A DNA stretch of 64,000 nucleotides from Deltaproteobacteria bacterium (GTDB lineage: Bacteria; Desulfobacterota; Desulfobulbia; Desulfobulbales; Desulfurivibrionaceae), in assembly GCA_026388735.1 (NCBI GenBank), contig JAPLJG010000109.1, positions 26,133-90,132 on the forward strand, written 5' to 3'. Shown here one piece after another: positions 1-9,832 of this stretch (positions are counted from its first letter, which is position 1; the number at the start of each line of letters is the position of its first letter). A program made the position numbers and the translations under genes. The notes beneath the pieces were generated by a model that saw only the letters and a list, made by a program, of their open reading frames with translations, had not been told where the DNA came from and did no database searches.

Positions 1-877
1 TCTTTTCAAGATCCTGGTTGGTTATGGCGATGATTCTGACATTGATTTTGCGAGTTTTGGTGTCCCCCAGGGGCTTTATCTCCTGCTCCTGCAAAACCCG
101 GAGCAGTTTGGTCTGGACCGAAACCGGGATATCGCCGATCTCGTCAAGACACAGACTCCCGCCGTCTGCTTCCACGAACAGCCCCGAATAATCCCGCTCT
201 GCCCCGGTGAACGCACCGCGCTTATGGCCAAACAACTCGCTTTCTAAAAGTTGTTCGGGAATGGCCGGACAATTGACCATGATCAGCGGACGGTTGCGCC
301 GTTTGCTTAAGTTGTGCACCGCCCTGGCTGCCAGCTCCTTGCCCGTGCCGGATTCGCCGCGGATGAGCACCGTATAGTCGGACAGGGCCACGGTCTTGAG
401 ACGCTCGCAAAATTGGCTCATAGCCGGACTCTGCCCGACAAAGGAGGCAAATGCCTCCTTCTGACAGACCTGTTCCTTTAAGGTAACATTCTCCCGAACC
501 AGCCGGTTTCTTTCCAGCCCTTTGTGGATCACGCGCAGGATGGTGTCCTTGTCAAAGGGCTTGGTGATAAAGTCGTAGGCCCCCTTCTTAATGGCGTTAA
601 CCGCCAGATCAATGCTGGCAAAAGCGGTCATCATGACCACGGAAAGCTCCGGGTCCTTGGCCCGTAGTTTCTCAAGCAGGGCAATGCCGTTCATCTCCGG
701 CATCATCACATCAAGCAAAGCAAGGTCGAAGGATTGCTCGGTTATTAGCCGCAGGGCATCGCTGGCCCTGGTGGACGTGACCACCTCAAGTCCTGGGATA
801 TTGCGCTCAATGGTTCTTTGCAGACCAGTGAGCATATCCTCTTCATCATCAACGATCAAAAGCCGATCAAACGACAT
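1..877 (-). CDS. Sigma-54-dependent response regulator (receiver + AAA+ domain), truncated by window start
   Basis: Own minus-strand translation from ATG at 877: MSFDRLLIVDDEEDMLTGLQ...; contains GESGTGKE Walker A and GAFTGA motif; open to window edge. Confidence 0.92.
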   Translation of the reverse strand, partial: MSFDRLLIVDDEEDMLTGLQRTIERNIPGLEVVTSTRASDALRLITEQSFDLALLDVMMPEMNGIALLEKLRAKDPELSVVMMTAFASIDLAVNAIKKGAYDFITKPFDKDTILRVIHKGLERNRLVRENVTLKEQVCQKEAFASFVGQSPAMSQFCERLKTVALSDYTVLIRGESGTGKELAARAVHNLSKRRNRPLIMVNCPAIPEQLLESELFGHKRGAFTGAERDYSGLFVEADGGSLCLDEIGDIPVSVQTKLLRVLQEQEIKPLGDTKTRKINVRIIAITNQDLEK

Positions 878-903
878 AGGCCCTGCCTCCCGCCGTATTC
901 TGT

Positions 904-3453
904 TTATGCGCCATGGAGCGGCAAAATAATGGTAAAGACAGCGCCCTTCCCTGGTTTGCTCTGGACATAGATTTCCCCACCATGGTCACGGATAATCCCG
1001 TAACTGAGCGACAGCCCTAGACCAGTGCCGTCCCTTGGTCCCTTGGTGGTGAAAAACGGTTCAAAAATCTTGTCTTGGATTTCCGGGGCAATGCCCGGAC
1101 CAGTATCACGCACCACGATCTTCACCTGACCCTTGTTCGGCAGGTAGTGGGTTTCAATGCCGATCTCCCCGTTTTCGCCGATGGCCTGGGCCGCGTTGAT
1201 GCACAGATTCATGAAAACCTGCTTCATTTTTTCCGTGTCCATCTCAAGAAGCGGGATGTTGGGGTCCAGCCTCTGCACCACGGTTATGCCCTGCTTTGCC
1301 AGTTGGCTGGCAACCATGGAAACCACCTGTTCGATGGCGGCATTGAGAGCTCCTGGCGCCCGCGTTGTCTCTTGGTTCCGGGCAAAGCTCAACAGGTCGT
1401 GGACGATGCGCTGGCAGTTTTTTACATGCTTTTCGATGATGCTCAGGTCTTCGACCTTGTCCGGCAAGCTGCCAAAGTCCTCTTTCAATAAATCGGTGTA
1501 GCAAAGAATGATCCCCAAGGGATTATTGATTTCATGGGCGACTCCGGCTGCCAGCTGCCCAAGGGCCACAAGCTTTTCCGTCTGCTGCATGCGGTGTTCC
1601 ACCTGTTTCTGCTGGGTGACATCCTTGGCGTAACAGACAATGTTTTTCAGCTCGCCGTGATCATCAAAAGCCGGATAGAAATGGGTCTCAAAAAGCTGAC
1701 CGTTGGGGAGTTGGCTAAAATCGGAAACAGACTCCAGCAGCTTGACTTGGGAAATGTGGCTGAACAGCGCAAAGGGAACCGGCTGCATCGCGGCCAGTTC
1801 TTCGATGTGATGGTTGAGGACCGTATCCGGGCTGAAATCATATCGAACCAGAAAAGCCTTGTTCACCATACGAAGAAATCCGTCCGGTGAAACCAGTACG
1901 ACAAGATCGCCTATGGCATCGAACACCGACTGGAGAAGCTCCTTGCTCTGCATCAGGCTTGTCATGTTCTGCAAACTTTCCATGGTAACGCCAATCTGAC
2001 GGCCAATGGAGAGAAGGAGCTCCCGGTGTCTGGGGTCAATCTCGCCGACATCATAGCCGGTGAAGGTCATGATCCCGAGAATCCTGTTCCGGCAGCAGAG
2101 CGGGATATTGAGGCATTTCCCCCTGGCGGTATCAGAGGTGAAGAAGTTCAGTTCTCCACAAACCGTCTCGCAGATCGTCGTGGAGGCGGAGGTGCCATCT
2201 GTGTCCGAAAGAATCTGGTGGGAGATCACATCGCAAGAAAGGGTTTCAGCAAGTTCTGGGGCGTTATCCTGGCACTGCAAAGAAAGCCCCTTGTGATCGG
2301 GGCGGAACAGATAAATCCCTGCGCCTTTTGCCGAAATCACCTCCAGGGTTTGCCGTAAAACCTTGGGGAGAATAGTGCGAAGATCCACGGACTGGGTGAT
2401 GAGTTCCGCGATGATGTTCAAGGTCTGGAGCTCGCGGTTCCTCTCCCGCATTTGCAGGTGCAACTGGTCTTGGGACTCTTGCAGCGCCCTGGTTCTTTCT
2501 TCAACCTTTCCCTCAAGGTTTTCGGCATAATCGGTGAGTTGTAGGCGGTTTTCCTCCAAATGCCGAGCAATGAGGGTGGCGGTTGCATTGAGTTCCTCTA
2601 TTTCATCCATGCTCTTAGCTTGTCTGTAGAGTTGTTCACCTCTTTGGTCGGTGAGGTTCAGACGAAAAATATCCAGCAGGGTGCGGATGTTCTGGATAAT
2701 GAGCTTGTTGAAGAAAAAAGCAATGATGGCGTATAGGACGAAAAAGGAGAGGAACACGGTGCTGAATACGGAGAGGGCAAATTCACCGATGCGACGCAAC
2801 CCTTCTCCCACGGGGATTCCAACACTGACCACGCTGCTTATCTGATCCGTCTTTTTGAAAAATCCCCCTGTTTTGCCATATCGTTCGACGATACTTCCTG
2901 GCGCATCCTCCGGCCTGCCGTGACAGTGCAAACAAGATTCATCGTAGCGAACCGGGCTGAACTTTACGAAATACTGTTCACCGTCAACCGTGCGGATTCC
3001 CTGCCATGATTCGGTCTGGGGATGATCGTTGAAATAGCGGATCATCTCCATTTCCCGCTGATTTGCCTCAAACTCCGGATTTTTAGCATTGATGGCGACC
3101 CGGCGGTAGGAAATATCAGGCAGGTCTTCCTTGAACTTCTCCATGACCACCCGACTCACGTAGGAAGTGGACATGGCCTCGATGACAAAACTGTCTTGGC
3201 CGAGCATTTCATACATCCGTGGCCGCAAAATCTCCTGAACATAGGCGCGGTTGGCGTCCACCGCCGCCATGACCAACTCGGCCTTGTGCAGCGCCTCCTC
3301 CTGCAAGCGTTTTCTCTGGTGCGTATAAATAATGGCGGACCAGAAAAGACAGAAGAGAAAAAGAATAACAGCAAGGCCGATCAGAAATTTCCCCTGTACC
3401 CCTGGGGGATCGATATTCCTCAGCAATTCTTTTGTTTTCTTACCAAGCGCCAT
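904..3453 (-). CDS. Membrane sensor histidine kinase with DUF3365/Tll0287-like CxxCH sensor domain, GAF, PAS, HisKA, HATPase
   Basis: N-terminal [26 protein letters not shown]-box, DTGPGIAPE / [12 protein letters not shown] ATPase motifs. Confidence 0.9.
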   Translation of the reverse strand: MALGKKTKELLRNIDPPGVQGKFLIGLAVILFLFCLFWSAIIYTHQRKRLQEEALHKAELVMAAVDANRAYVQEILRPRMYEMLGQDSFVIEAMSTSYVSRVVMEKFKEDLPDISYRRVAINAKNPEFEANQREMEMIRYFNDHPQTESWQGIRTVDGEQYFVKFSPVRYDESCLHCHGRPEDAPGSIVERYGKTGGFFKKTDQISSVVSVGIPVGEGLRRIGEFALSVFSTVFLSFFVLYAIIAFFFNKLIIQNIRTLLDIFRLNLTDQRGEQLYRQAKSMDEIEELNATATLIARHLEENRLQLTDYAENLEGKVEERTRALQESQDQLHLQMRERNRELQTLNIIAELITQSVDLRTILPKVLRQTLEVISAKGAGIYLFRPDHKGLSLQCQDNAPELAETLSCDVISHQILSDTDGTSASTTICETVCGELNFFTSDTARGKCLNIPLCCRNRILGIMTFTGYDVGEIDPRHRELLLSIGRQIGVTMESLQNMTSLMQSKELLQSVFDAIGDLVVLVSPDGFLRMVNKAFLVRYDFSPDTVLNHHIEELAAMQPVPFALFSHISQVKLLESVSDFSQLPNGQLFETHFYPAFDDHGELKNIVCYAKDVTQQKQVEHRMQQTEKLVALGQLAAGVAHEINNPLGIILCYTDLLKEDFGSLPDKVEDLSIIEKHVKNCQRIVHDLLSFARNQETTRAPGALNAAIEQVVSMVASQLAKQGITVVQRLDPNIPLLEMDTEKMKQVFMNLCINAAQAIGENGEIGIETHYLPNKGQVKIVVRDTGPGIAPEIQDKIFEPFFTTKGPRDGTGLGLSLSYGIIRDHGGEIYVQSKPGKGAVFTIILPLHGA

Positions 3454-3500
3454 TTTTCAATCCCTGTGATGACCAAATGGTTTTCCAACAACCTGTTGTC

Positions 3501-3532
3501 GGCATAGTTTCATGTAATCATATAATTATGCC
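3501..3532. promoter_or_regulatory. Inverted repeat GGCATAgtt...aatTATGCC, possible activator site
   Basis: 6-bp perfect (9 bp with 1 mismatch) inverted repeat about 150 bp upstream of the sigma-54 candidate. Confidence 0.35.
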
Positions 3533-3680
3533 AGGTGTCAACTGAAGGCATCACTGGATACCAGAAGATACACTTTGCGGGCGTACTTTCTGCTTCTTCG
3601 TCAAAGACAAAACAGACGGAAAACAACCAACCCACTGTTATTGCGTTTTTTTATTTTCTTGCCACATCATCCATCCCACA

Positions 3681-3697
3681 CGGCATTCTCCTTGCAT
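3681..3697 (+). promoter_or_regulatory. Candidate sigma-54 (-24/-12) promoter for YeiH-like gene
   Basis: cGGCATTCTCCTTGCAt: GG-N10-GC spacing, matches TGGCAC-N5-TTGCA except 2 positions; 185 nt upstream of start codon. Confidence 0.55.
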
Positions 3698-3881
3698 TAA
3701 CCCAAAACAACGTACCCATTTGACAGCAGCAGCCACATTTACCCAGAGGAGGGAATAAGCACTCACAAGAATATCAGGCTTGCGTGTTGGATAACTGTAT
3801 GGCCATCCAGTGATTGTAGAGAAGGGACCGCTTCCCGCTCTCGCCGGTCACACCGTGCATGGTCAAAAAAAAGGGGAACAT

Positions 3882-5696
3882 ATGGACGAGAAAAAATTTA
3901 ATGAAGACAAACTGGCAGAGGGGCATTGCGATACAGAAGAAACCTGCAAAATCGAGGGAAAGAAGGGATGGTTGAGCGAAGACTGGCTTGCGCTCTGGTT
4001 GGGCCTGTTTATTTTTGTCCTTTCCCTTGGCGCATTCCAAGGGGCCGACATTCTGGGCTGGGGCGCATCAACGAGCGTCTGGAACGAAGTCAGCAAATCC
4101 ACCAAGCCCGTTTCAATCGCCTACCAGAACGTTAAGGGTGAAATCACCAAAATTGATGGCGCAAAGGTAACGCTCAAAAAAGCCGACGGAAAAGAGGTCG
4201 GCATCACCGTACAAACCGACACTGCCACCCTTGCGGTGGGGCAGACATACGAGCAAAAAGGCATTACGCCCTTGGCTTCGTTGTTTCTCACCTACTTTGT
4301 AATGCTGGTGATCATGGGCCTGGGCTCGACGATGATCGGGGCGAACTTTAAAAAATTCGCCATCGGCTTCACCCTGATTTTCTGGCTCAGTTATCTCTGT
4401 TGGATGCTGGGACACTTTGCCAATATCGCCGCGACCAAGAACGAAATGGCGAAGTTCGGCATCAACTGGACACTCAGCATGACCGGCGAGTTCGGCTTCA
4501 TCATCGCCTTGATTGCAGGGCTCATGGTCGGCAATCTCTTTCCCGGCCTGGCTTCGACCATGAAGGAAGCAGCCAGGCCTGAGCTGTATATCAAAACCGC
4601 CATTGTTATCATGGGCGCTGGTCTCGGGGTAAAGGCCGCCCAATCTTTCGGGCTGGCGAGCAACATCATGTTCCGGGGCTTCTGCGCCATTGTCGAGGCC
4701 TATCTGATCTACTGGGCAACGGTCTACTGGATTTCGCGCAGATATTTCAAATTCAGCCGTGAATGGTCGGCGCCTCTTGCCTCGGGTATCTCCATCTGCG
4801 GAGTTTCCGCAGCCATTGCCACCGGCGGAGCCATCCGCGCCAGGCCAATTATTCCCATCATGGTTTCCTCGCTGGTCGTAATCTTTGTGGCGGTTGAAAT
4901 GGTCCTTCTCCCCTTTGCGGCAAAGCTTTTTCTCTGGCAAGAACCGCTGGTCGCCGGGGCTTGGATGGGCCTGGCCGTTAAATCCGATGGCGGGGCCATA
5001 GCGAGCGGCGCCGTGACCGACGCCCTGATCCGGGCTCAGGCCATGGATATGGAGGGCATCAACTACGCCGAAGGCTGGATCACCATGACCGCCACCACGG
5101 TGAAGATGTTCATCGATATCTTCATCGGCTTTTGGGCGGTGATCCTTGCCTACATCTGGTGCGCCAAGATCGAATGCAAACCCGGGCAGAAAGTACGCCT
5201 CATTGAAATCTGGAACCGCTTCCCGAAATTCGTCCTCGGCTATATTCTCACCTTTGTTATTCTGCTTCTCATCTGCTGGCCATCGGTCAAGGCGATTGCC
5301 CCGGCAGAACACGAACTTACGGGTGTGAAGGTGCAGATATCCTCGCTGGAGAAACAAATCAGCGCCAGCAAGGATCCTGTTGCAACCGCAACCTTGGCGG
5401 CAACGCTCAAGGAAACCAAGGCCCATGAAAAAGAGTTGAAAGATTCAACCAAGGAACCCAACAAGCTGATCTCCAAGGCCAAGGCGGCAACGGATCAAGG
5501 CGATGTGTTCCGAAAGATATTCTTTCTCCTCTGCTTCTTCACCATCGGGGTGGTTTCAAACTTCAAAAAGCTGGCGCAGGAAGGGATCGGCAAGCTCGCC
5601 GCCGTGTATTGCATCTCCCTTTTCGGCTTCATCATCTGGGTCGGACTCGCTATTTCGTGGTTGTTCTTCCACGGGGTCAAACCACCAATTCTCTAA
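3882..5696 (+). CDS. YeiH/UPF0324-family putative sulfate exporter
   Basis: Multi-TM protein with conserved KTAIVIMGAGLGVKAAQ and GISICGVSAAIATGGAIRA motifs; start MDEKKFNEDK preceded by AAGGGGAACAT. Confidence 0.85.
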   Translation: MDEKKFNEDKLAEGHCDTEETCKIEGKKGWLSEDWLALWLGLFIFVLSLGAFQGADILGWGASTSVWNEVSKSTKPVSIAYQNVKGEITKIDGAKVTLKKADGKEVGITVQTDTATLAVGQTYEQKGITPLASLFLTYFVMLVIMGLGSTMIGANFKKFAIGFTLIFWLSYLCWMLGHFANIAATKNEMAKFGINWTLSMTGEFGFIIALIAGLMVGNLFPGLASTMKEAARPELYIKTAIVIMGAGLGVKAAQSFGLASNIMFRGFCAIVEAYLIYWATVYWISRRYFKFSREWSAPLASGISICGVSAAIATGGAIRARPIIPIMVSSLVVIFVAVEMVLLPFAAKLFLWQEPLVAGAWMGLAVKSDGGAIASGAVTDALIRAQAMDMEGINYAEGWITMTATTVKMFIDIFIGFWAVILAYIWCAKIECKPGQKVRLIEIWNRFPKFVLGYILTFVILLLICWPSVKAIAPAEHELTGVKVQISSLEKQISASKDPVATATLAATLKETKAHEKELKDSTKEPNKLISKAKAATDQGDVFRKIFFLLCFFTIGVVSNFKKLAQEGIGKLAAVYCISLFGFIIWVGLAISWLFFHGVKPPIL

Positions 5697-5708
5697 TGGA
5701 GATCGCAC

Positions 5709-5873
5709 ATGACTGACGAAAAATCAAAGATTGCCGAAGAGATGAAAAAAATGGAATATGAGCCGATCCTGCCGGCGGAAGTAGCTCTTGTCAAATGGAG
5801 TATTTGCCTTGGGGTCGGGCTTTTGGTGATGTTCTATTTAATCAGCCAGTGGCTCTTTCCCGGCGGCCATTAA
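5709..5873 (+). CDS. Small single-TM protein (54 aa) coupled to YeiH-like gene
   Basis: Own translation MTDEKSKIAEEMKKMEYEPILPAEVALVKWSICLGVGLLVMFYLISQWLFPGGH*; starts 12 nt after preceding stop with GGAG upstream. Confidence 0.75.
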   Translation: MTDEKSKIAEEMKKMEYEPILPAEVALVKWSICLGVGLLVMFYLISQWLFPGGH

Positions 5874-5877
5874 CAGA

Positions 5878-5916
5878 AAGGCGGGCTCTGGGCTTTACCC
5901 ACAGTCCGCCTTATTT
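5878..5916 (+). terminator. Rho-independent-like terminator
   Basis: AGGCGGgctctGGGctttaCCCacagtCCGCCT followed by TATTTACCTT. Confidence 0.55.
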
Positions 5917-5930
5917 ACCTTCTTTCAAAT

Positions 5931-5966
5931 AAGCGCCGTCTCCGCAAGAAGACGGCGCTTATTTGT
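5931..5966. terminator. Hairpin between convergent genes, likely bidirectional terminator
   Basis: AAGCGCCGTCT-ccgcaaga-AGACGGCGCTT, 11-bp stem with flanking A/T-rich sequence. Confidence 0.6.
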
Positions 5967-5986
5967 TGCCGCAAATTTCCTGCGCC

Positions 5987-6259
5987 TCAGCGCCTCAATT
6001 CATTGTAGGCTTCTTCATACTCCCGCAGACGCTGCTGCCAGGCAAGCAGCCCTTCATAGCCATTGCGCCACTCCTCCAGAGTCCGCGTTTCACCCCCGGT
6101 TTCCGGTATTTCCCCGGCGAGCAGCTGTTCCGTGGAAATGCCGTATTGCTTCTCGAATTGGGCGAGCTCTTTTTCTTGCCGATCGATCATGTTCTTGCAA
6201 ACAGTAATCTCCCTGGAAATGGATATACAGTACTCATCGGTCTGCAAGTCATCATGCAT
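5987..6259 (-). CDS. Small coiled-coil hypothetical protein
   Basis: ORF 5987..6358; internal Met at 6259 (MHDDLQTDEY) preceded by AGGTGAA. Confidence 0.6.
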   Translation of the reverse strand: MHDDLQTDEYCISISREITVCKNMIDRQEKELAQFEKQYGISTEQLLAGEIPETGGETRTLEEWRNGYEGLLAWQQRLREYEEAYNELRR

Positions 6260-6321
6260 TTGTAGTTCACCTTTTTCGGTTAAACCTGCCAGACAGTGAC
6301 CATACCCCTGCGCAGACTGCC

Positions 6322-7779
6322 TCAGACACCCAACAGATAGAGATCCCCTGCGATCCACTTGCCCTTTTCCTTGCGGATATTGGCAGATTGGGTGGCAAGG
6401 ATGCGAAAGCCATGTCGGGCAGCCACCGCTTCAATGTACGAAAAAGCGTGGGCATAGCGCCCGGATTGGCGCAATCGGTAACCCTGCCCGGTCAGTTGCT
6501 CGGTGGAAAAAAGGATTCTTCCGTTTTGGGCAATCCCTTTGGCCAAGGTGGCAAAAATTCGGTCCAACTCGCCCACATAGATGAAAACATCCGCCGCGAC
6601 AATCAGATCGAACGGCTCCTGGTTCTGCGCAAGAAAGGCCACGATCTCCGCAACCGTCAATTCATCGTACACCTTCTTGGCCGCAGCCGCCTCCACCATC
6701 TTCGGAGAAAGATCCACCCCGACCCGGTAGGTGCTTATCTCCTGGAAAATCTGCCCGACCAGACCGGTGCCGCAGCCCAGGTCCAGGAGCCGGGCAAAAC
6801 GCGAAGGCCCATCTGGGTCGGCACGCAGCAGATTTTTGAGCTCCCACGGGGTCTGGTATTCCAGATCAACCAGCAACCGCTCTTCAAAATGGTCGGAAAA
6901 ACTGTCGAACAGCTCGGCAATATAGGAAGAAGGGGCGACGTCGGTTGTCTCACCGGTAAGGGCCGCAAGAATATGTCGGGCCGAGACCGTGTTGTGATCC
7001 AGCTCTATAAGCCGTTTATAACAGGCAATAGCCTCATCCACTTTGTCCTGATCGAGATAGAGGACCCCAAGGTTGCCGTGGGCCGCGCCGTATTCCGGGC
7101 GCAGGGCAACAGCAATCTCCAGGGAGATGATGGCCTCGGCTTTATTGCCCAGTTTCTTATAGACCAGGGCCAGGTTGTAATGCACCTCTGCGTCATCCGG
7201 GGCAATCTCCATGGCGCAAAGATAGGATTGCCTGGCCTCATCCAGCCGCCCTGCCCTTTTGCAGGCCAGGCCGAGGTTGAAATGGATATCGGCATCCTGG
7301 GGATTGAGTTGCGCGGCCCGGTGATAGGCATTGATGGCTTCGCTCATGTTGCCTTGGGCCAGATGGGCGGTGCCCAGGTTGTAGGCCGCCTGCCAGTGCG
7401 TGTCGTCCAGAGCGAGAACCTTATGGAAATGCTCGATGGCCATCTGTTGCTGTCCCAGGGAATAACGGGTTATGCCAAGCTCATAGGCAATTGTCGCCTC
7501 ATCGGGCAACAAGGTGTGGGCGCGGCCAAACCAGAAGGCGGCCTCTTCCGCTGCCCCCATGGCGCGGTGGAGAAGGGCCAAATAGAAACAGGCATCCACA
7601 TGTTGCGGACACAGGTCGATGGCCTGCTGATACAGGGACAACGCCGGGTCTGCCTCACCCTGCTGGTGCAGGTCGAGAGCCCGGTGGAAAATATCGTCCG
7701 CATTGCTGGGGCATGGCTGGCCATCTGCGGCAGCCTGCCTGTTTGTCTGCACAGGGCATGATTCTGTGTTCATGGGCAT
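6322..7779 (-). CDS. TPR-repeat protein with C-terminal SAM-dependent methyltransferase domain
   Basis: Multiple TPRs (AAYNLGTAHLAQGNMSEAINAYHRAAQLNP) then LLDLGCGTGLVGQIF. Confidence 0.88.
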   Translation of the reverse strand: MPMNTESCPVQTNRQAAADGQPCPSNADDIFHRALDLHQQGEADPALSLYQQAIDLCPQHVDACFYLALLHRAMGAAEEAAFWFGRAHTLLPDEATIAYELGITRYSLGQQQMAIEHFHKVLALDDTHWQAAYNLGTAHLAQGNMSEAINAYHRAAQLNPQDADIHFNLGLACKRAGRLDEARQSYLCAMEIAPDDAEVHYNLALVYKKLGNKAEAIISLEIAVALRPEYGAAHGNLGVLYLDQDKVDEAIACYKRLIELDHNTVSARHILAALTGETTDVAPSSYIAELFDSFSDHFEERLLVDLEYQTPWELKNLLRADPDGPSRFARLLDLGCGTGLVGQIFQEISTYRVGVDLSPKMVEAAAAKKVYDELTVAEIVAFLAQNQEPFDLIVAADVFIYVGELDRIFATLAKGIAQNGRILFSTEQLTGQGYRLRQSGRYAHAFSYIEAVAARHGFRILATQSANIRKEKGKWIAGDLYLLGV

Positions 7780-7944
7780 CAAAAAGATGAAATTTAATGA
7801 TGTACAGCGGTCCAGTTCGAATTTATGATGATCGGGTAACGACGAGAAAATAACGCAATGCCACAAAGTCGCAAGTAAAAAGACAGCGCCAAGCCCAGAC
7901 CAGGCCGTTCAACGTCATTTTTTAAGTTCCGAGACAAAGACCCC

Positions 7945-9153
7945 ATGAAAAACCTGCCCATGCCCAACACGCAGCAGATTGCCTGGATGCGGGATATTCG
8001 CCGCCATCTCCACCGGCATCCGGAGCTGGCCTTTGCCGAGTTTGCCACCGCACGCTTTATTGCCAAGCAACTGGGGGAATTGGACATCCCCTGTCGAGAA
8101 CAGGTGGGTCGAACAGGCATCGTCGCCAGCCTGGGGAGCAGGAAAAAAGGCGCGGCCTGCGTTGCCCTGCGGGCAGACATGGACGCTCTGCCCATCACCG
8201 AACAAACCGGCCTGCCTTTTGCCTCGGAAACACCAGGGGTGATGCATGCCTGCGGCCACGACGGCCATGTGGCCATGCTCCTCGGCGCGGCCGCGCTTCT
8301 TAAGGCGAAGGAGGCGGAACTTCCTGGCCGGGTGGTCCTCATCTTCCAGCCCGCCGAGGAAGGCGACGGCGGTGCGCAGGGCATGATCGCCGACGGTGCC
8401 CTGGATGGGGTGAATGCCATCTTTGCCGGCCATATCGACCGCAATTACGGGCTTAACGAGATTGTCGTGCAGCCCGGGTTGATCTCTGCCTTTACCGATG
8501 AATTCACCATCGAGATTCGCAGCCAGGGCGGCCATGCAGCCAAGCCCCACGAAACCGCAGACAGCATCCTGGCGGCAGGTCAGCTCATCACCAGCATCCA
8601 GGGGATCGTCGCCCGCGAGGTCCATCCCTGCCTGCCCGCCGTGATCACAATAGGCAAAATCCATGGCGGCGATGCGGCCAATGTCATTGCCGCACAGGTG
8701 GTTCTTGAGGGCACCGTCCGCACCACCAGCCCGGAGACTCGGGCCGTCTGCATCGCCAGCCTGCAACGGATGACCCGGGCCATGGAGCAGCTGCACCGGG
8801 TGAAAACCTCTTTCTTCTTAAGAGAAGGGTACCCGCCGGTGGTCAACGATCCTATTGCTGCCCGCATCGCCACGGAGGTGGCCGCGGGAATCGTGGGCCA
8901 GGACATGGTGAAAGGCCAGCCCCTGCCCAGCCTGGGCGGAGAGGATTTTTCCTTCTTCCTGCAAAAAATCCCCGGCTGCCTGGTGCGCTTTGGCGCGAGG
9001 CACACCAAGCTGCACGATGCCCCGGCCCACAGCCCCCGCTTCGACTTTGACGAAAAAGCGCTGTCCACGGGCGCCCTCTTCCTGGCACAAACTGCGGTCA
9101 GCACTCTGGAGCGCATGAAAGAACTGCGCGGTCCGGCGCCCAACAGGGCATAA
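7945..9153 (+). CDS. M20 family amidohydrolase (N-acyl-amino acid / hippurate hydrolase-like)
   Basis: RRHLHRHPELAF, ALRADMDALPI, MHACGHDGH, GGEDFSFF motifs. Confidence 0.93.
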   Translation: MKNLPMPNTQQIAWMRDIRRHLHRHPELAFAEFATARFIAKQLGELDIPCREQVGRTGIVASLGSRKKGAACVALRADMDALPITEQTGLPFASETPGVMHACGHDGHVAMLLGAAALLKAKEAELPGRVVLIFQPAEEGDGGAQGMIADGALDGVNAIFAGHIDRNYGLNEIVVQPGLISAFTDEFTIEIRSQGGHAAKPHETADSILAAGQLITSIQGIVAREVHPCLPAVITIGKIHGGDAANVIAAQVVLEGTVRTTSPETRAVCIASLQRMTRAMEQLHRVKTSFFLREGYPPVVNDPIAARIATEVAAGIVGQDMVKGQPLPSLGGEDFSFFLQKIPGCLVRFGARHTKLHDAPAHSPRFDFDEKALSTGALFLAQTAVSTLERMKELRGPAPNRA

Positions 9154-9250
9154 CCAGGGCGCACAAGTTTCCAGGGAATTCAGCGACAATCCATGGTATA
9201 CACGGTTTTCAATCCTACTCTTCCCCTGCAACCCCTCTTTTTGGTAACTC

Positions 9251-9829
9251 ATGAAAAACGAAGAAAACGATATTTTTTTCAACATCATCAACCGGTTTGT
9301 CGGGTTTCACAGCCAAGATGCCGTCCGGGAAACCCGCAACAACACCGACTGTGAATATCCCTTTGTGGCCATGGACACCAGACAGGTCTTTGCCCAGATG
9401 AGTTTTGTCAGCGCCTTCCTCGAACTTGACCGGGAGAATCCCCCCGCCCCACCGCCCCGACTCCTCGATGTGGGCTGCGGGATCGGCAATGTGCTGCTCA
9501 TTGCCGAGCAGTTCGGCTTTGAGGTGTATGGCTTTGAAAAGGATGAATATCCTTACCGGATTGCGGCCAAGCTCATAGGCGAAGAACGGATTACTCAGGC
9601 TGATATCTGGACATACCAGGGCTACGGCGACTACGAGGTGATCTACTACTACCGGCCCTTTTCCGGGCGGGAACAGCAGCTGCGCTTTGAAAGGCTCATT
9701 GAAGACTCCATGAGGACAGGGGGAATCCTCATCGCCAACCACAAAAACAGCGACGCCATTGATCAGGATCGCCGTTTTGAGAGGCTCAGCCCCGCCCTGC
9801 CGATTTGGCGAAAAATCCTGGCAGCATAA
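9251..9829 (+). CDS. Class I SAM-dependent methyltransferase-like protein
   Basis: LLDVGCGIGNVLLIAEQFGFEVYGFEKD. Confidence 0.75.
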   Translation: MKNEENDIFFNIINRFVGFHSQDAVRETRNNTDCEYPFVAMDTRQVFAQMSFVSAFLELDRENPPAPPPRLLDVGCGIGNVLLIAEQFGFEVYGFEKDEYPYRIAAKLIGEERITQADIWTYQGYGDYEVIYYYRPFSGREQQLRFERLIEDSMRTGGILIANHKNSDAIDQDRRFERLSPALPIWRKILAA

Positions 9830-9832
9830 CGG

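Noticed and set aside
4113-5426. 437-aa antisense ORF inside YeiH-like gene
   Set aside because: Shadow ORF, composition typical of antisense reading of membrane protein codons
6388-7761. 457-aa plus-strand ORF opposite the TPR-methyltransferase gene
   Set aside because: Mirror of a clear minus-strand TPR gene; no start context or domain
7915-8796. 293-aa minus ORF opposite the M20 amidohydrolase
   Set aside because: Antisense shadow of a well-supported enzyme
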